Position numbers and translations under genes: made by a program. 64,000 nucleotides of DNA from Chionis minor (Eukaryota > Chordata > Aves > Charadriiformes > Chionididae): positions 240,641-304,640 of the forward strand of contig VZSF01001275.1 in the NCBI GenBank assembly GCA_013398295.1. Direction: 5' to 3'. Of the stretch, positions 1-12,249 are shown piece after piece (position 1 is the stretch's first letter; each line of letters starts with the position of its first letter). Under the pieces are notes generated by a model. It was not told the origin of the DNA, searched no databases, and saw only the letters and a list, made by a program, of their open reading frames with translations.

Positions 1-1180
1 AAAAGATTAAACCAGGTCTGAACCTACAACTTCAAGGACACTAAATATTTCCTACCTGATATTAAGGCCACTTAGCCAGAAGATAGCAGAAGGTCCTCTG
101 CTAGTTTTTATACCCTCTCTTTTTCCCTTTTAAGTAGTAGTAAGCTAGGAAAATTTATATTGGTTTGAATTAAAATGGATCAGTTAAACCACACCACACA
201 TTTGAGAAGAATTAAAATGGCCATAATGTATTCATAGAGTTCACTTGCACTGCTTAAGTTGTAAGGCAGATACCTTTCTGCAGTTCACCCCCTAGCTTCA
301 GTTGTCCAGAGCAGTTAAAATATTGCAGTCTACTGTACCTCTTATCCGGCATGCAAGCCTAGATTCCTTCCTAAATCCCTATGGTGAGGAGCCCTAGCCC
401 CGAAAGCAGGGAAGACTTAAATCAGTGTGCCACTTCATAGGCACAAGAAATAAATCCATTGGAAAGCAGGAGTCATTAATTCTGATGCTCATGGAATTGC
501 ATGTTTACCTGTGAAAAGTTTTTTAATCTGACATCCTTAAATTACTTCAGCTTCTACTTTGTCCCAAATGAAATCAGGTTTTATGAAAAATTCTGCAGGT
601 GATTAATTGGTTTCAAAGCCTTCCGAATACACTCAGCATTTCCACTGATATTAGTCTTCACAGGAGAGAAATGAGGTTACTGGAAAGCATATTACACCAG
701 CCTACTTCTTCTGGATTAAACGTGCTTGAAATAAATGTCATGCCTTTTCCCAGTCTACAATTTATCATTTCAGAGTGAGAAAACTTATTATCTTCATTTT
801 ATCACTGTGTTGCGTAACATTTTTCCATGTCATTGTACAAAAAATTATTTGACATATTAAAACTGGAAATATACTGCTCAGAGACCAAACTCTGTTACAT
901 GCACACTGCAATTACGTGCAACTTTATTAGGCATTTCACCAGCAGTATCTAAAGGACTCAGAGCCTCATTAAATAAAGGATTTAGGTGTCTAAGGAGACA
1001 TCTATCTCCTTTTGTGGGATTTGGCAAACTAGGTTCAAATCTGCAATGCAACCTGTCGTGCTCAGCTACTACCCATCCTTGTATTCACTAGACTCCAAAG
1101 GCACCAAAGGATTTGACCTTGCAGCTCTTTAATTGCTTAGAGCTGTTGTTCTGGGCATTACAGGAACTGACCTATTTCTG
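1..1180. other. Non-coding stretch, nothing recognised
   Basis: AT-rich unique-looking sequence with no open frame of note, no recognisable repeat and no RNA gene. It contains scattered AATAAA-like hexamers, which are expected by chance at this composition. It ends where CR1 similarity begins. Confidence 0.6.
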
Positions 1181-1914
1181 ACAGGGTTGAATGCAGCAGT
1201 ACAGGTTGGGGCCTGACCTGCTGGAAAGCAGCTCTGCAGGGAGGGACCTGGGAGTCCTGGTGGGCAACAGGATGCCCATGAGCCAGCAATGTGCCCTTGT
1301 GGCCAAGAAGGCCAGTGGCTTCCTGTGCTGCGTCAAGAGTGTGGCCAGCAGGTCGAGGGAGGTCATCCTCCCCCTCTACTCTGCCTTGATGAGACCACAT
1401 CTGGAGTGATGTGTCCAGTGCTGGGCTCCCCAGTTTAAGAAGGACAGGGGACTGCTGGAGAGGGTGCAGTGAAGGGCCATGAAGATGATTCAGGGTCTGG
1501 AGCATCTTTCTTACGAGGAAAGGCTGAGGGAGTTGGGTCTTTTTAGTCTGGAGAAGAGAAGACTGAGTGGGGATCTCATCAGTGTTTACAAATACTTAAA
1601 GGGAGGGTGCCAGGAGGAGGGAGCCAGGCTTTTTTCAGTGGTACTCAGTGACAGAAAGAGGGGCAATGGGTATAAAATCGAATATAGAAAGTTCCATCTG
1701 AACATGAGGAGGAACTTCTTTCCTTTGAGGGTGGCAGAGCACTGGAACAGGCTGCCCAGAGAGGTAGTGGAGTCTCTGACTCTGGAGACATTCCAAACCC
1801 TCCTGGACACCATCCTGTGCAACCTGCTGTAGGTGGACCTGCTCTGGCAGGGGGGTTGGACCAGATGATCCCCAGAGGTCCCTTCCAACCCCTAACTTTC
1901 TGTGATTCTGTGAA
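1181..1914 (+). mobile_element. CR1 LINE, 5'-truncated, 3' end present
   Basis: A non-LTR retrotransposon of the avian Chicken Repeat 1 family. It retains the C-terminal part of ORF2 and the 3' untranslated region. The diagnostic 3' end is visible at about 1833-1914: a GGTTGGACCAGATGATC-type block, the ggtcccttccaacccc motif, and a terminal run of short ATTCTGTG repeats at about 1899-1914. CR1 elements usually truncate at the 5' end during target-primed reverse transcription, and this one starts well inside ORF2. The 3' part is closely similar in arrangement to the minus-strand copy at 53077-53582, suggesting a related subfamily. Confidence 0.95.
1191..1832 (+). pseudogene. CR1 ORF2 C-terminal remnant (RT thumb and downstream)
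   Basis: Decayed end of the CR1 endonuclease/reverse transcriptase polyprotein. One frame reads through the whole segment but is broken by in-frame TGA codons at 1407-1409 and 1470-1472. It then stays open for 117 codons to a TAG at 1830-1832. Recognisable family blocks are a [17 protein letters not shown] region near the start, then [40 protein letters not shown] and the ending T.LCNLL. The catalytic RT motifs lie upstream and are absent. The open stretch after the second stop reflects young age, not a functional gene. Confidence 0.9.
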
Positions 1915-4468
1915 TGGCTTTGCATCTAGCTCACACCTACCAAAATTTCATTCCAAAAGCTGCAAGTGAAACTTCTCTCATGTAACCTTAGACACCTACT
2001 GTGCAGAAGAAGGGCTGAGCCATTAAACCAGGGTACCTATGCAGCTAAGTGGAGAAGTAGACATTTCCAGAGAGACATCCCTCTGATAGACTTCAGTTAT
2101 CTATATTAGGATGCAAAGTGTTGCAGTTACTCCAATCATGGTACAAGACGTCTAAGAAGACTGGGTCAGATTTAAATGTCTGTTTCCCCCATTTTGCATT
2201 GCATGGTGGGATATTGTAATAGACATCCCTGTGGAAGCTGTGAACAAGTTGGCACATTGAAGTGGCACAGGGGTCTGCAGTAAAGACATGCCGGTTCAGC
2301 AGAATTACCTTGCATACTTGACCACACAGATGCATTGATACCAATGCCCACCCTGGTAGTACCTCAGGGACTTATGTGTCCTCTACTGTATTTTTTATTT
2401 ATATATATATGCGTAGATACATGTAAAATATTAATGTAGTGTATTATGCACTATGTAAGTCCCCTACTAGGCGTGGTACAGCAGAAAAGCTTAAAATGTA
2501 TCCAGCACACCAAAAGGATAAATCGCCTTATGAAATGTTTCTTAATGCTTTTGACCAAAATGTGGTCTCAGCCTCTATTCCCATCATCACTACTCATACG
2601 CTGAGAGTGAGAGGAGAACCTGGGCCACGTTTCCCATTCCCCTAAGGGGGAAGCTGCCAAGAGGAGCCTTCTCTCATTCCTGTGCTGCAAAGATCGCAAG
2701 AGCCATGGTCCAATAGAGGTGCAAGCAGGAGCCTGACTCTGTAGCTTGGCACTTGCCTGGAGCGGGAGTCCTGGGCCACGGCCAGCAACAGCAGTAGCAC
2801 ATGAATGGAGCTTGGGTCCCAAATCCTGCATCCCTGTACTGGAACTGGGGATAGCAAGAACAACGTGGAGATTCAATGGACCATGAAAAATGTCCCTGTA
2901 GCGTTAGGAAAGCTAGCATACTCTTTTAGTCACCCTATTATTGGTAAGATGAAGAAGTGTGGTATTAAGGACACAAACACACAGTGCATTTAACCCCCTT
3001 CAGTAATGATGGAACAGGAGAAACCTGCTTTCTTCAAAGATCTTCTGCGCCCTTTTCTCTTTTGTAGCCCTGAATAGGAAGATTGGCTCAACAATTCATA
3101 TCCCACACCACACTCACTCACAAGGAATAAGTTTTGGTTTCACAAAAAGAGATCTTATAGGGAAACTCATTAGAAAAGTAATCTGTTACGGATATGACAT
3201 TAAAAGATAGGCATAATCTTACAGTCCTAGCTAGTATATGATAATTTATTTTAGTACAGTTGTAACTAAATTTAATGCCGCAATAGATAGCTAATGCTGA
3301 GTGCCAGGAAAAACAAAATATTGCATGATTGCACATTTTCAGGAGAAGATTTGTTTCAGGCAACATGACACCACACATTTTTATTAGACCATCACAGGTG
3401 ACTTGAGGGGAACCTAGGGTTAGATCCAAAGACTCCATTGATGGACAAACCTCCCAGGAAATCAGTGGAGGTCTTCTTGTTCCTCACAGATGATCTGGCC
3501 AAGTGAAACCACACTCCATTTTATTCTGTGATGCTGCTTTATGAGTTTGTTCTGCTCCTTTGGAAAGAGGTACCATAGCTTGGCTGTGAAAGGAGTGAGA
3601 AAGTAGGTGTTAAGTTCAACATGTATGGGAACTCTCAGAGACTTGTCTTTCCTTGACCAGGTGTGAAGGTCTGCAGGTCTACTTCTCTAGCCTCTTTCTC
3701 CTCAACATAATGCAGTTAATAACACACAAGAAACAATTCAGCTGCAAGTTTCAGCAGGTTTTAAATATTGCTAAGCAGTTTTTGTTAATTTCCCATAATA
3801 TTTTCACACTGTAAAGGGATTTTCTTTTTTATTGTAACACATTATTGCACACTGCATGCTCATAATTACCTAACATTTCCCTGCTCTATAGATTTCTCTC
3901 GGTTGTTAATATTAAAAGGCTTAGTAAGATCCTCTCTATCAGCTTATGGTCTGCACATATACTTGAAGGGTTGGCAAACCTGGCATAGGATTAATGTCAC
4001 TTTTAAAATATGTTACAGACAGAGTAAAGTGGAGGTTAAAAAAATAGAGATTAGAGTGTTGAGTAAATGTCATGACTGCCAGAATCAATTGGAAATGAGC
4101 ATTCTTGCTGGCCTTAGCGGGAATGAAAAGAGACTTCTCCTCCCCCAAGCCCAGTCCCAGGGGAATACAATCAGGATGGTACTAATGAGCAGAAAACTCG
4201 CAAGGTAGGGGTGATGTTTCCTTCAGAAACACTATATGCATTGGTGCCCTGAGCCCCCTAAGGACCTAAAATCTGTTATTGTTCCTCATGGGAGGTCCGT
4301 TTACACTTAACACACATCTGGTTTAATTAGGTTGACAGCTGCTGCAGGTACTATTGGACAAGGTCCAGGCATCAGAGTGCATTAGCATTTGTTTAATGGT
4401 TTAACCTTTCATAATCTGATCTCCACTGCGTAAATGAACCAGAGAGATATCTTTTATTACTTGTTAAT
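1915..4468. other. Non-coding stretch with a possible ancient repeat
   Basis: No gene, RNA or young repeat is recognised. A short TA run lies near 2400-2410. Open frames reach about 106 codons on the minus strand (3118-3438), but have no family resemblance and no coding character. A possible ancient palindromic repeat fragment is listed separately near 3410. Confidence 0.5.
3410..3476. repeat. Possible ancient amniote palindromic repeat fragment
   Basis: The order of words (a GATCCAAAGACTCCATTGA-like block followed by an AAATCAGTGGAG-like block) resembles a dispersed amniote repeat. In that repeat, a 'cattga...tcaatg' or 'ttcagtggg' arm pair is flanked by 'ggatccaaag'. The match is by eye and degraded. 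Coincidence is quite possible. Confidence 0.25.
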
Positions 4469-4470
4469 GT

Positions 4471-4506
4471 GGGGTGTGTGTGTATGCACATACACACACT
4501 CACACA
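4471..4506. repeat. TG/CA microsatellite forming a perfect hairpin
   Basis: A TG run switches to a CA run. The arms at 4476-4486 (gtgtgtgtatg) and 4489-4499 (catacacacac) are exact reverse complements with a two-base spacer. Alternating purine-pyrimidine runs of this sort can adopt Z-DNA or cruciform forms. Most likely a simple repeat with no specific role. Confidence 0.85.
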
Positions 4507-7219
4507 AACATGCAAGCAATCCACATCCAATGTGTCCCACCGTGCACTGAAAATCAAAATCTTTTCTAACTGTAAACTCTTGCTTAAATAAATCTAGCTC
4601 CAAATTAAGCAAAAAATAACAAGATTAACAGTGAAGACAGCAGCAATCACACTGTATATAAAGACAGAGGACAATTTAATTACTTTCATGTACAGAAAGC
4701 AGCCACCACATATTCACAACCAGATTTTGTATACCTATAGTTTTCATATTTTAATTAAAAAGAAACAAACCAGGACAGAGAAAAAGGGGTTATAGATTTT
4801 TCTGCCTACAAAAATGAAGCCAACATAGAAGGTGGTCCAGTGCAGACTCATGTTTGGCAATAAAGCTCACGTTCTTCATATTTTTTAAATAGATTCAATG
4901 AACAAAATAAGACTGATTCTGCACCCAATTAAGAGCAAAATAATTAATTCAAAGTCACTGGAAAGAATCTGTTTTTACACTTGTGTACCTGAGGGAAGAA
5001 TATGGCTCAAATGATTAGGCATGTGCTTTGTTTTCTCAAGAGAACCCTTTCCCTGTATCCATTGAAAGCATTTTTTTCACTTTTAAATATTCTTTTATGT
5101 CTAATTGGCTTCTTTCCACCGTAACTCCCTGTAAAAATAGCCTTTGGCAAGGTAGCCAACTTCAGCACAAGCCCAAACCTTATTGTATCATCGAAGGCAA
5201 AACCAAATCCAAAGGCAATTTTCCAACTCCAATCAGCTTGCTTTATACACCGACGTGCTCATTTACCTGACAAATTATTGTTCACCTTTCTAGTGACTCC
5301 CAGACTGCAATATTCCACATTTGGAGACGTTAAACATCAAAGCAAAGAAAATCTTTGTATAGTGAAGGATCCCATTTAAATATGAATAAACCAAGCCCTT
5401 CAGAATGTTCTATTTCAGTATACATTCTTGCCACGTGTGTTAGACCTTCTCTGTGGCCTGGTCCAGATAGAGGAGAGCAGCTTTCTGCACTTGCCATGTA
5501 ATGAGATATTTCTTTGGCCGAGGTACTGCAGTTTTGTGCTGCATTGCTGAGGAGCAAAGGTTTGAGCTCCACTACAGAACCTCTCTCAGGGCTGGACCCT
5601 CATTTTAGGAGATTTTAAGTTTTGATTTTTTTGCCCTTGTGGGCCATTTTGTCATCGCCTGTCCTCTGTGGGATGCTCTCAGGCTGTAATGTGTCTTGGT
5701 GAAGCAGCTCAGGGTACCAGCATCACACGATAGGGTGTGCATGTGGAAAGGTGATTAGCAACAGTCCATATTTTGAACATCTTCAGCTTCCTTATTTCAG
5801 GGCAAGAGCATAAAGACCGCATTCTCCAGTCTCATGCATAGTAGGTTTTCACACTCTAATTCCCTTTTGCAAGGGAATTTTCTTTCTGTTTAAGTAAGTA
5901 AACTTCTTTATTAGCAGAGTAAACAAAGCTTTAATGAGAATATTGTGGTTATTGACTGGATCAGGGTTTCAGGCCCATTAGGCAGCTGCTGTCCAAGCAT
6001 CTTTGGTGCTTATAGCGCTTGTTATTTCATGTGTAAACTCTCTTAAGCCATCTCTAAATCATGCAATAGAGTTTGGTACACAGACTTTTGTGCTAGCAGA
6101 GTAATGGCTATGCTGGAAAATCCACCCTGGGGCACATAGGTCTAGGAGGACTTAAAGCAAGATGTATCATGATGTACCCTTGCTCAGTTCCAGCAAGTGT
6201 CACATGTTTACATTACTTGGGGGGGNAGAGCAACTAACGTAGCATGAAGAAAAAAAGAGAGACACTTGAGAAACATATTGGGGCCTTGAATCTTTCGGGA
6301 AAAGTTAAAAGATGAAAAAAAATATGTACTAGCCTTTTGTTTCCTGAATCACAAAAGTCTTGTCAAAGCGCATGCTTGGAAAAAATAGGCACAGGATTTT
6401 CCCTGGTCACAGTCACACAAAGTCATCTGCTGGAAGAGAGAGCGTTCTGCTGCATAATGTAGTTTCCTATATCATTTAATATCCTTTGTGCAAGCATACT
6501 TGAAGGAGGTTTTGAGGAATCTTTTTGTCTCCTGTACTGAAACAATGCCCAGTTTCACACGAAATATAATACCTTTAGGACTGATCACAGCCTCCTGCTG
6601 AACCTGTCTGCTAGTGTGACAGCTTAAAATTAACTTTCCACAGATAAAAGTAAAAAGCTGTAGCTGAATGTTAACGAGAAACAAAGGAAAATGGAGCTGG
6701 ATGGCACAGTTTGATAACATTTGGCCTCCCTAGCTTTGTGTTCAGGAGGAGTTCTGCAGGAAATTGATTTGGGACTTTTTAAATGCTTAAAATTAGCTAC
6801 ATACTTAAATACTTTGCTGAATTGCTGCCTCACTCCGGAGAGAAAACGGCTCACTGTAATCTCATTGGTATCAGATTTCCATTCCCAGCCTCCTTGAAAA
6901 ATCAATGTATGGCATGAAAATCAATCCCTACTCAAAATGTGACTAAAAATATTTTAATTTTTGAAGAAATGTTGCTTCTAAGAAGAAAAAATCCAACTAT
7001 GCCATGAGGCAGCCAAAGCATAATCCTACAATACATCTCTATGTCTGATTGCTTACCTTGGTTTATGTTGTGCTCTTCTGCTTGTGCTCCTGGATGATTT
7101 TTGGAAGGGGTTTCTGAAGGGGTTCTGTAGCTTTTATCTCCTGTGTGCCATTTACCTATTAATACGTGCCATAATAACAGCAACAACAGTTTTTAGATTG
7201 TCCTTAAAGGGGGAATTAA
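4507..7219. other. Non-coding stretch; one unresolved base
   Basis: No gene or recognisable repeat. Position 6226 is N, directly after seven G residues (6219-6225), so a sequencing or assembly ambiguity is likely there. Open frames of 80-90 codons occur on both strands without family resemblance. Confidence 0.55.
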
Positions 7220-7372
7220 TAGATTATTGCCTATGGTTTGCAAGTGGAGAAATGGAGATTCAGAGAGCTGAAAGTAGTGTGACTAAGAGCTACAGCTGTT
7301 TTATGAAGGAGGGAGACAGAAGCGGGTCTCCTGACACCAGGTCTAGCGTTTGAAGTACACTGTCTTCCATGA
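7220..7372 (+). repeat. MIR/CORE-type ancient SINE fragment
   Basis: The order of words matches the central and 3' parts of MIR-like tRNA-derived SINEs. An ATTATTGCC...TTTGCAAGTGGAGAAATGG.GATTCAGAGAG block is followed by a GACTAAGAGCTACAGC-like block. Then comes CGGGTCTCCTGACACCAGGTCTAG, and a degenerate copy of the 'tttaaccactagaccat' segment. Such elements amplified before the bird-reptile split and survive in birds only as worn fragments. Identified by eye from family pattern; no alignment was run. Confidence 0.6.
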
Positions 7373-8766
7373 GAAATCCTGGAAATCACTACAAAGTGTT
7401 ATATAGCAGTTAGTTATGTATTTTACCAAGGAAATGCACTGCCTTGAGATAAACAGCCTGTGTCTCTGCCATCACACCAACACCTCGATTTTGTGTGCCA
7501 AGTCTTTTCTTTCTTCTTATCACAGACAGTCATTCTGGAGAGCACACAGGGGCTGGAGACACTGTGAGGTGAAACATTTCAGCAGTTGTGCTGAGTTCAC
7601 GTACCTGAGAGAAAGCACAAAAATCCACCAAAATCCTCTTCCACTTTACGGTACTGATTGCAAAGCTGTTCCAAGTATGTCTCCAAAATAAAGCTCAACT
7701 GTGACCATAAAAGTGGAAGCAAGTGTATGGCATAACTGGAAGTATTTTCCAGTCGTAAAATTGAAGCTTGTTTATCTCCTTCAAGTCGTGGCTTTTGCCT
7801 GTGGGCTGGCTGCTTCCAGAGAGGAAGAGTCTAAATTCAGGTAGAAAATTCAATGAAGTAAGAAAAAAATGAGTAATGAACAAAAGACTGGATGTGTGGT
7901 GCAATGGAGAAGGAAGAATTGAAAATGATCTCAGAGTATTTAGACCTGCAAAACAAAAAGAATTATGGCATTTTGAGAAGTAACTTCTGGAGAGGAAGGA
8001 TGTATTTAAGGGACACAACCTTACAGTTTTTGTAAACACTTTTCTAATAAGATATCTTTCTCTGTTAATCTTGCTAGTTGGCTGCCTCAGGGACCAAGAA
8101 CGAGAGTCCTGGACAGTTGGTGTAAACCAGATCAGAGACTCTCCTCATTTTTGAAATGGAAACCAGATGGCAGACTTGAAAATCTCAGTCATGGACTGGC
8201 TCTCTCCCCAAATATTTTAAATATTACATTAAGTATCTCTAAGGGAAAGTTAATAATGAAGATGGTGCACTGTGTAGAAGAAAAATGACATTAAGTATTT
8301 CCTGTTACTAAAATCACTTTGCATAATACTGAAAAATGCAGTTCCAGTATTAGCAAGACATGTGGTATTATGAAATCAAGTAATTTTGCATAAAACCAGC
8401 ATATGAATGCAAGTTTGATTCAGTTACAACAGTTTGACACCTGCCTGAGGACTATGAGGTCAGTTACTCAAATTAAGAATCCTTCCTGCTGAGGGGAGCC
8501 ACCAAATGTTACCCATCTAACTAGCATGCCTCTGGAGAACATGTACAACAACAAAAGTTTCTGTTACATGGTGCCTTCTTTCCTGGGAAGGCACAGGAGA
8601 CTCAGATGTCTGTTGGATTTGTGGGGAAAGGCACTGCAGAGGAGGAAGGCTCGTCACAAGCCAGTCAGCTAATGTCCTATGCCAGTGCCATCCCATGGGC
8701 AATCCTCCTCAGCTGTGTCTGTTGCCAGTCTCCAGGTGAAACAAAATTACCAAAAAAAGAATTTAA
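7373..8766. other. Non-coding stretch, nothing recognised
   Basis: Unique-looking AT-rich sequence. Open frames up to 114 codons (7695-8039, minus) have no recognisable domain. No promoter, RNA gene or repeat that I can support. Confidence 0.5.
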
Positions 8767-8975
8767 ATCATAGAATCATAGAATACCAGTTGGAAGGGAC
8801 CTCAAGGATCATCTGGTCCAACTTTTCTTGGCAAAAACATGGTCTAAATGAGATGGCCCAGCACCCTGTCCAGCCAAATCTTAAAAGTGTCCACTGTTGG
8901 GGAATCCACCACTTCCCTGGGTAGACTATTCCAATGGCTGATTGTTCTCATTGTGAAAAAATTTCCTCTTTCTTC
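8767..8975 (-). mobile_element. CR1 LINE 3' tail fragment
   Basis: A minus-strand CR1 retaining only its last 200 bases or so. The 3' terminal repeat (atcatagaatcatagaat) sits at 8768-8785. It is followed by gttggaagggacctcaaggatcatctggtccaa-type sequence and, further in, by the 'gtccagcc...cccact...ggggaatccaccacttccctggg' block. The element is truncated near 8975, where similarity fades. It lacks any catalytic coding sequence. It appears to belong to a different CR1 subfamily from the 1181 and 53077 copies, because its 3' region wording differs. Confidence 0.93.
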
Positions 8976-9890
8976 TCTTCCTCTTAAAACCCTTTAGCAT
9001 TTAAGTAAAAGAAAACCAAAGAAGTGCTTTTCCCTGAGAACTAATTTTAGGCTTTGGTCTAAAATACTCTACTATTGCACTTAACTGCTTTCACTTTACC
9101 GAGATCAACCACTAAGCTTTAGACAAGTGATAAATTGGATGTGTTTATATGCTGCCTCAGCCCACCACAGTGACATGAGATCTCGGCTGGCTCTTCCCAC
9201 AACCCACACTGCAAGCTCTAAACTATAAGCTAAGGCAAGGAGTCCTCAAAAGGCTGCCTTTCCCCATCAATCTATAGGTCTGTGTGGGCAAGGCGAGAGT
9301 GTGAATGTGATAAGATGATTTTCAACAGCAAGAATGGTGGAAAGTTGAAATTCCTGCTACTGTTTCCCATTTTCAGCTTCAATGAAAAGGTTTAATGGAG
9401 AAAGATTCTTACCACATGAAGGCAACCATGTCTTATAACTGTTTCAGCCTCCTGCAAGATCAGCAGGCTTTTTGAGGCAGTCCTGTGTTCCCTTTGCTTA
9501 CCCCCACCAGCTGGCACGGGACAGAAAAGGAGAATTGTGGAGGAATCTGATTTTTTGTACTAGGGCTACCACCCACACTTTAGTTAAGTGAACAAACTGA
9601 AGGGAACCTTTTTTGTTGTTCCTGAGATACAACGGCTTGTGCATACTTTCTCTGTTTAAAAAGGGTAATGACAATTTCTTCTCTTTCTTTGGACCTCTGG
9701 CTGTTATTGTGGTTCAGAGTTTTTGTTACTGAGGTTAGTGCTTCAGAGCAAATTGCCATCTACAGGCAGAAGAAAACAGGAGACATTCTTATGTCCCTCA
9801 TGAAACATGGTCACAGTCAAATATGAACTTGTGAATTCAATTCCCTCCAATTTAACGGTGAAGCTTAGGAAAATAATGCTGCTGGATCTC
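8976..9890. other. Non-coding stretch, nothing recognised
   Basis: No open frame of note and no recognised repeat. The first few dozen bases after the CR1 are pyrimidine-rich and may be a degraded continuation of that element. Confidence 0.5.
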
Positions 9891-10000
9891 AAAAGGAAAA
9901 AAACCCAAACAACCCAACAAACAACAAACAAACAAAACAACCAAACAAACCACCAAAAAAAGCCCCAAACAAAAACAAATACAAAAACCGCACAAAACAC
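9891..10000 (+). repeat. A/C-rich low-complexity tract (CAAA-like)
   Basis: About 110 bases made almost only of A and C on the plus strand, built from irregular CAAA, CAAAA and CCAA words. Its translations are long strings of Q/N/T/K (plus) or F/V/W (minus), so the frames crossing it are compositional artefacts. A T/G-rich tract at about 10039-10056 is roughly complementary and could pair with it. Confidence 0.9.
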
Positions 10001-10893
10001 TGTATATATCTGCCAAGTGATGTGTTTAGCTGACCCGTTTTTTGTTTTGTTTTGGTCTTTCTTCATGCAGTGGAGGAGAGCACACCATGTGGTGGAATGA
10101 ATCTCCTGAGCTCTTCATTGCACTGGAAAGCTGCAGCTTCTATATGTTGAGTCATGCCCAGAGCCTAAACCCGTGTTCCTCGTTCAGCAAAGAGGGGACT
10201 ACAGATATGGTGGCATCTACACAGCATTTTATCAACCCAAGCCCACTGTAACACAGGCCACAAGGGTACAGTGAACAACCAACAGTCAACATTCTTATTT
10301 TACCATTTCTTCCCTCATCTTAAAATAGGTTGTTATATTATGTATTGTTAGACAGGAATATTTAAGAAAGTTATAGGGGTTTTTATCATCTTCCAAGATT
10401 TCCAGTGAAGTATAATTTGAATACAAACATCTGGGTTGTTTGGACCAGTCTTTTTCTACAGACAGCAATTCTCCTGTTGACTTTGCAAAGCCAAAGATTA
10501 CATGAGACAGACACTATGCAACTCTCATTTAAGTAAAATGATTTAAAGCCACATGCTCCCTATGCCATTGCCTATTATTAGGGATGAAGCGCATAGTTTC
10601 AAGTCTGTTGAAATTTGTGCCACTGTTTTCAGGACCAGTAGATCTCATCAGTTCCTCAAAGAGGAGTCAATCAAATGTGGAAGATGGATACAAAGTCTTG
10701 CTCTTTGCCAGACGGTGTTTGCCTTCCTCTTTTTTTTTTTTTTGTCAGCATAACGTATTTTCTCAGCTATCATGGAGGATAAAATCTGTCTGTATGCAGT
10801 TACATAACATGTTAGCCTTTGTGACACTAAAAATAATGCATTTAAATGCGATATTTGTGACTACGTGCCCAGTGTGCAAAACTCTACTCATCA
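10001..10893. other. Non-coding stretch with a poly-T run
   Basis: No gene recognised. It contains a run of 14 T at 10730-10743. Overlapping open frames (10553-10753 and 10584-10907, plus) owe part of their length to this run and resemble nothing known. Confidence 0.5.
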
Positions 10894-11013
10894 TTTCCTT
10901 ACACTAAATTAGGCCTAAGGGATTCTGAGAGCAATTATGGCATTGACTGGATGAGTTCAATTGGTTAAAAGTGCAAGGATATTTCATCAGCTGTTCCTCA
11001 GGCTTGTGCATGA
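10894..11013 (+). repeat. Dispersed 120-base duplication, copy A
   Basis: The same segment recurs at 12250-12372 in the same orientation. I aligned the two by hand. Both begin tttccttacact, share an exact aaattaggcctaagggattc block, and run in parallel to caggcttgtg. There are about ten differences including one single-base gap, roughly 92% identity. The similarity stops at both ends and no target-site duplication is evident. It could be a local copy event or two copies of an uncharacterised interspersed repeat. Confidence 0.9.
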
Positions 11014-11940
11014 TGGACCTAGTGAAACAGCCTGTGAAAGTAAGGACAGGATGTGAAAAGCTGGTTCAGTTATATCCAACAATAAAAGTAACAGGAAGCA
11101 TTAAACATTGAAAACTCAAAATAATCCGTGGCAGTCATAAAATCAGTTGAAGCAAACCGATACAGACTTGCAAGGCAAGTGAATAAGACGACGAAGCAAA
11201 TAGGAAATGTACCTATTGAAATAGATAGGACCTCCAAAAATGCAGAGAATTTTGGATGTGGTGTGAAAAGATTGAAGCCCACCTGTCATACAACAGTTGT
11301 CTTTTGTAGTTGGGTATACATACAAGCAGGAACAAAAAGTATGTGTATATTTGAGGTGATGATGAGTGTTCTGTGGACAAAAGGGAAGGCTCACAATAGA
11401 AAATTAATATTTATATTAATATTTATAAAATATAAAATAAATACTTCACTGACAAATCTGCTAAAGTTATGACTACTAACATTTCTGAAAAGGTATTATT
11501 TTCTGGTACTATGCTTAATGTATAGAATACATTGCGTGCAGTATGCCAACAGCTATCTGCTTGTAAAAGCAAGTGTTTTAAAAGTGCAGATACAAACAAC
11601 TGTACTACAAATAAAACTGGAGTAGGACAGATTAAATGTCTCAGCAATAGTCCATATATTCTACTTGTAAAAACAAAAGCAGTAGATGCAATAGTCTTTA
11701 ATTGACAAATAGAATTAATTTAGTACCTTTTGAGATTCTTCGCACAGATTCTATTATGAAAGTATTTTCTCGTTTAAACAAAGAACGAGTTGTCCGAAAC
11801 CTGATAGGTTTAGAAAAGAAAAGAATCTAGGTATTTTGGTGAGGAAGGGTTTCTCTAGGTTAAATTAGTCATAACTTGTTCTTGGAAAAACATACAGAGA
11901 AAGGATAAGTCAAATTCTTCTGTAATATGCATGTAGACAA
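11014..11940. other. Non-coding stretch between duplicate copies
   Basis: AT-rich, no recognised repeat. Frames of 83-114 codons on both strands (11128-11472 plus, 11143-11394 minus) overlap each other and have no family resemblance. Confidence 0.5.
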
Positions 11941-12235
11941 GAACTGCATTTGAAGATTAATTATCTCATTATTTGCTAATATGCTGTAATTAACTGAGCT
12001 ATAGCACTGAAATTACTAAATGTGGGATTACTATTCCAGATTTGAATTAGCTTGTATCTCAGAAATGTTCTTCACTACACCTCAGCTTTAGGACATAAGC
12101 CTAATTAAATTACCACTTTATTTGCTGCAGCTGCTTCATAAATTTGCACTTCAAAATAGTTCCATCATTCACCATGTCATTTCCTGTGTTTTGTAATTAT
12201 TGGCTGGTAAAAAATTAAACTCAAGGAGTTTAACA
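11941..12235. promoter_or_regulatory. Candidate regulatory block: homeodomain-core cluster
   Basis: About a dozen TAAT/ATTA cores fall within 300 bases, several as TAATTA pairs (11955, 11988, 12102, 12194 areas). TAAT is the core recognised by many homeodomain proteins, and such clusters are common in developmental enhancers. The same pattern also arises by chance in AT-rich DNA, so this is only a candidate. No conservation evidence was available to me. Confidence 0.25.
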
Positions 12236-12249
12236 ATAGCACAGTAGCT

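Noticed and set aside
1479..1832. 117-codon frame as a functional gene
   Set aside because: It is the end of CR1 ORF2, with two in-frame stops upstream and no catalytic motifs.
9743..10066. Apparent strongly hydrophobic membrane protein on the minus strand
   Set aside because: The F/V/W-rich stretch is just the translation of the A/C-rich low-complexity tract at 9891-10000.
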